The notes beneath the pieces are model-generated. The model did no database searches and was not told the DNA's origin. It was given only the letters and a program-made list of their open reading frames with translations. Of a DNA stretch of 64,000 nucleotides, positions 62,894 to 64,000 are shown one piece after another; position 1 is the first letter of the stretch, and each line of letters starts with the position of its first letter. The DNA is taken from the NCBI GenBank assembly GCA_023382385.1, contig JAHDVH010000004.1:124001-188000 (forward strand). Reading direction: 5' to 3'. This DNA comes from a bacterium. Its GTDB lineage: Bacteria > Electryoneota > RPQS01. The position numbers were made by a program, and so were the translations under genes.

Positions 62894-63340
62894 ATGTTAT
62901 TCTCCCATTCAGCAGCATATGCGGTTCGAGCCCTGATCTGGTTGGCGTGTCAACCCAAGGACAGTCGCTGGCTGGCTACCGATGTTGCCCAAAGGGAAGG
63001 TATTCCACAACCATATCTCAGCAAGGTTCTCGGTGTTCTGAAGTCGCATGGATACATTCACTCGACGCGCGGACCACGAGGGGGCTATGTGCTCGCCCAG
63101 GATCCTTCAACCATCTCACTCCTGAAGATATCAGAATTGTTTGATTCAGACAAGCGGATGTCCACCTGCGTGCTGGCCTACGGACTATGCGGAGAGTGCG
63201 CGCTTTGCCCGCTTGGCGAAATGTGGACCACGACCAAAGCGACGATTCAGAACTTTCTGGAAACGACGACCATCGCCACGCTCGCTCAGCGCAGTCCGCA
63301 AAACACGGCGAACGCTCACACACAAATCGGTCATGAATAA
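62894..63340 (+). CDS. Rrf2-family regulator of the moaA transcript
   Basis: A 148-residue Rrf2-type protein (AAYAVRALIWLAC, VAQREGIPQPYLSKVLGVLKSHGYIHSTRGPRGGYVLA) with a cysteine loop CVLAYGLCGECALCP in the place where IscR/NsrR hold an Fe-S cluster. Its 3' end overlaps moaA by 8 bases, so it is co-translated with an Fe-S radical-SAM enzyme, which fits a link between cluster status and cofactor synthesis. It resembles the Rrf2 protein at 58531 but is clearly divergent. Expression is probably self-controlled at 62853-62867. Confidence 0.85.
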   Translation: MLFSHSAAYAVRALIWLACQPKDSRWLATDVAQREGIPQPYLSKVLGVLKSHGYIHSTRGPRGGYVLAQDPSTISLLKISELFDSDKRMSTCVLAYGLCGECALCPLGEMWTTTKATIQNFLETTTIATLAQRSPQNTANAHTQIGHE

Positions 63341-64000
63341 ACCTTCAGCAGCATATGAATCTCGAGTGAGGTGCGCATCGCAGCTCGTTGACCGGTATGG
63401 TCGCGTTCATGACTACCTTCGAATCTCGGTTACCGATCGCTGCAATTTACGCTGTACATATTGTATGCCTGCAGAAGGATTGAAGTGGAAGAAACAGGAG
63501 CAGATACTAAGCAACGACGAGATTCTCAGAGTTGCGCGGATCATGGCCGGCATGGGCGTGCGAAAGATCAGGCTGACCGGCGGGGAACCAACCACGAGAA
63601 GCGATTTGGAGGACTTGGTCGCGGAATTGGTTCGGGTTGACGGTATCGAAACCGTCGCTCTGACGACGAACGGAGTCCTGTTTGCCCGCAAGGCTCAGCA
63701 ATTAAAGCAAGCGGGTCTCGGCGGAGTTAACATCAGCCTTGACAGTCTCAACCGGGAGACATTTCAGAAGATCGCGCGCCGAGACGCACTTGGGCAAGTA
63801 CTGGACTCCATTGATGCTGCGCTGCGCTTAGAGTTCGCCATGGTAAAGGTCAATATGGTCGTGATGGCGGGAATCAACGAGCATGAAATGCTCGACTTCG
63901 TTGAGTTGACACGATATCAACCGATAAATGTTCGATTTATCGAGTATATGCCTTTCAAGGGTAACCAATGGGATCCGACGGGAGTTGTGACATACGCCGA
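63333..64000 (+). CDS. moaA: GTP 3',8-cyclase MoaA (3' end outside window)
   Basis: The first 222 codons of MoaA, running off the right edge. The radical-SAM 4Fe-4S motif is CNLRCTYC (Cys37, Cys41, Cys44) after DYLRISVTDR; then KIRLTGGEPTTRSDL, VALTTNG, GVNISLDSL and VRFIEYMPFKGNQW, all characteristic of MoaA. It makes the first committed step of molybdopterin synthesis from GTP, before MoaC. ATG 63333 lies within the 3' end of the Rrf2 gene (8-base overlap). The C-terminal GGR and second cluster region lies beyond the window. Confidence 0.92.
   Translation, partial: MNKPSAAYESRVRCASQLVDRYGRVHDYLRISVTDRCNLRCTYCMPAEGLKWKKQEQILSNDEILRVARIMAGMGVRKIRLTGGEPTTRSDLEDLVAELVRVDGIETVALTTNGVLFARKAQQLKQAGLGGVNISLDSLNRETFQKIARRDALGQVLDSIDAALRLEFAMVKVNMVVMAGINEHEMLDFVELTRYQPINVRFIEYMPFKGNQWDPTGVVTYA

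Overview
The window reads as a chromosomal segment of a Gram-negative bacterium of the FCB superphylum (the wider Bacteroidetes/Ignavibacteria/KSB1/Calditrichota/Zixibacteria neighbourhood). This rests on several secreted proteins that end in a type IX secretion (T9SS) type-A sorting domain with a PNPFNP-type motif, on a PorV/PorQ-like protein, on a TonB-dependent receptor with an N-terminal carboxypeptidase-regulatory-like domain, and on OmpA with thrombospondin type-3 repeats. The phylum cannot be fixed from the sequence alone. I see no rRNA, tRNA, CRISPR array, insertion sequence or prophage. Coding density is high, and many junctions are overlapping or only a few bases wide.

Layout. 1-6.6 kb: the tail of a DUF438/PAS protein; a TetR-type regulator preceded by a perfect palindrome; OmpA; a PhoR/PhoB-like two-component pair; and a small secreted cysteine-rich protein. 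6.6-8.1 kb: a T9SS-exported esterase on the minus strand. 8.3-35.8 kb (plus strand): a long alpha-glucan locus. Its order is TonB receptor, a 1170-aa exported protein, PorV-like protein, starch-binding surface protein, 1402-aa modular GH13 amylase, GH133-like debranching enzyme, MalK-type ATPase, GH57 enzyme, MalE-type lipoprotein, MalF, MalG, a second GH57 protein and an exported glucan-binding-like protein. 35.8-44.3 kb (minus strand, convergent): GH31 alpha-glucosidase, sodium/solute symporter, a third GH57 protein and a GH13 lipoprotein. The two halves meet at a strong bidirectional terminator. Together they could bind and cut starch or glycogen at the surface, trim it in the periplasm, and import maltodextrins by ABC transporter and sugars by Na+ symport.

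44.5-51.1 kb (minus): a tripartite RND efflux operon (TolC, adaptor, pump) followed by DUF2892, PII-like and ArsR genes. A recognisable promoter and a palindrome precede the TolC gene. 51.5-55.7 kb (plus): a second, divergent RND adaptor/pump pair without its own outer-membrane factor.

55.8-58.3 kb (minus): a pentaheme cytochrome with one CX3CH site, and an outer-membrane barrel-like protein carrying a single heme motif, preceded by a CRP-like palindrome. 58.5-64 kb: molybdenum-cofactor synthesis (mobA, a moaC-moaB fusion and moeA in one minus-strand operon that ends with a TauE-type transporter; moaA on the plus strand, running off the window) with two Rrf2-type regulators that carry cysteine clusters. 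Respiratory metabolism using molybdoenzymes and multiheme cytochromes is a reasonable inference for the organism.
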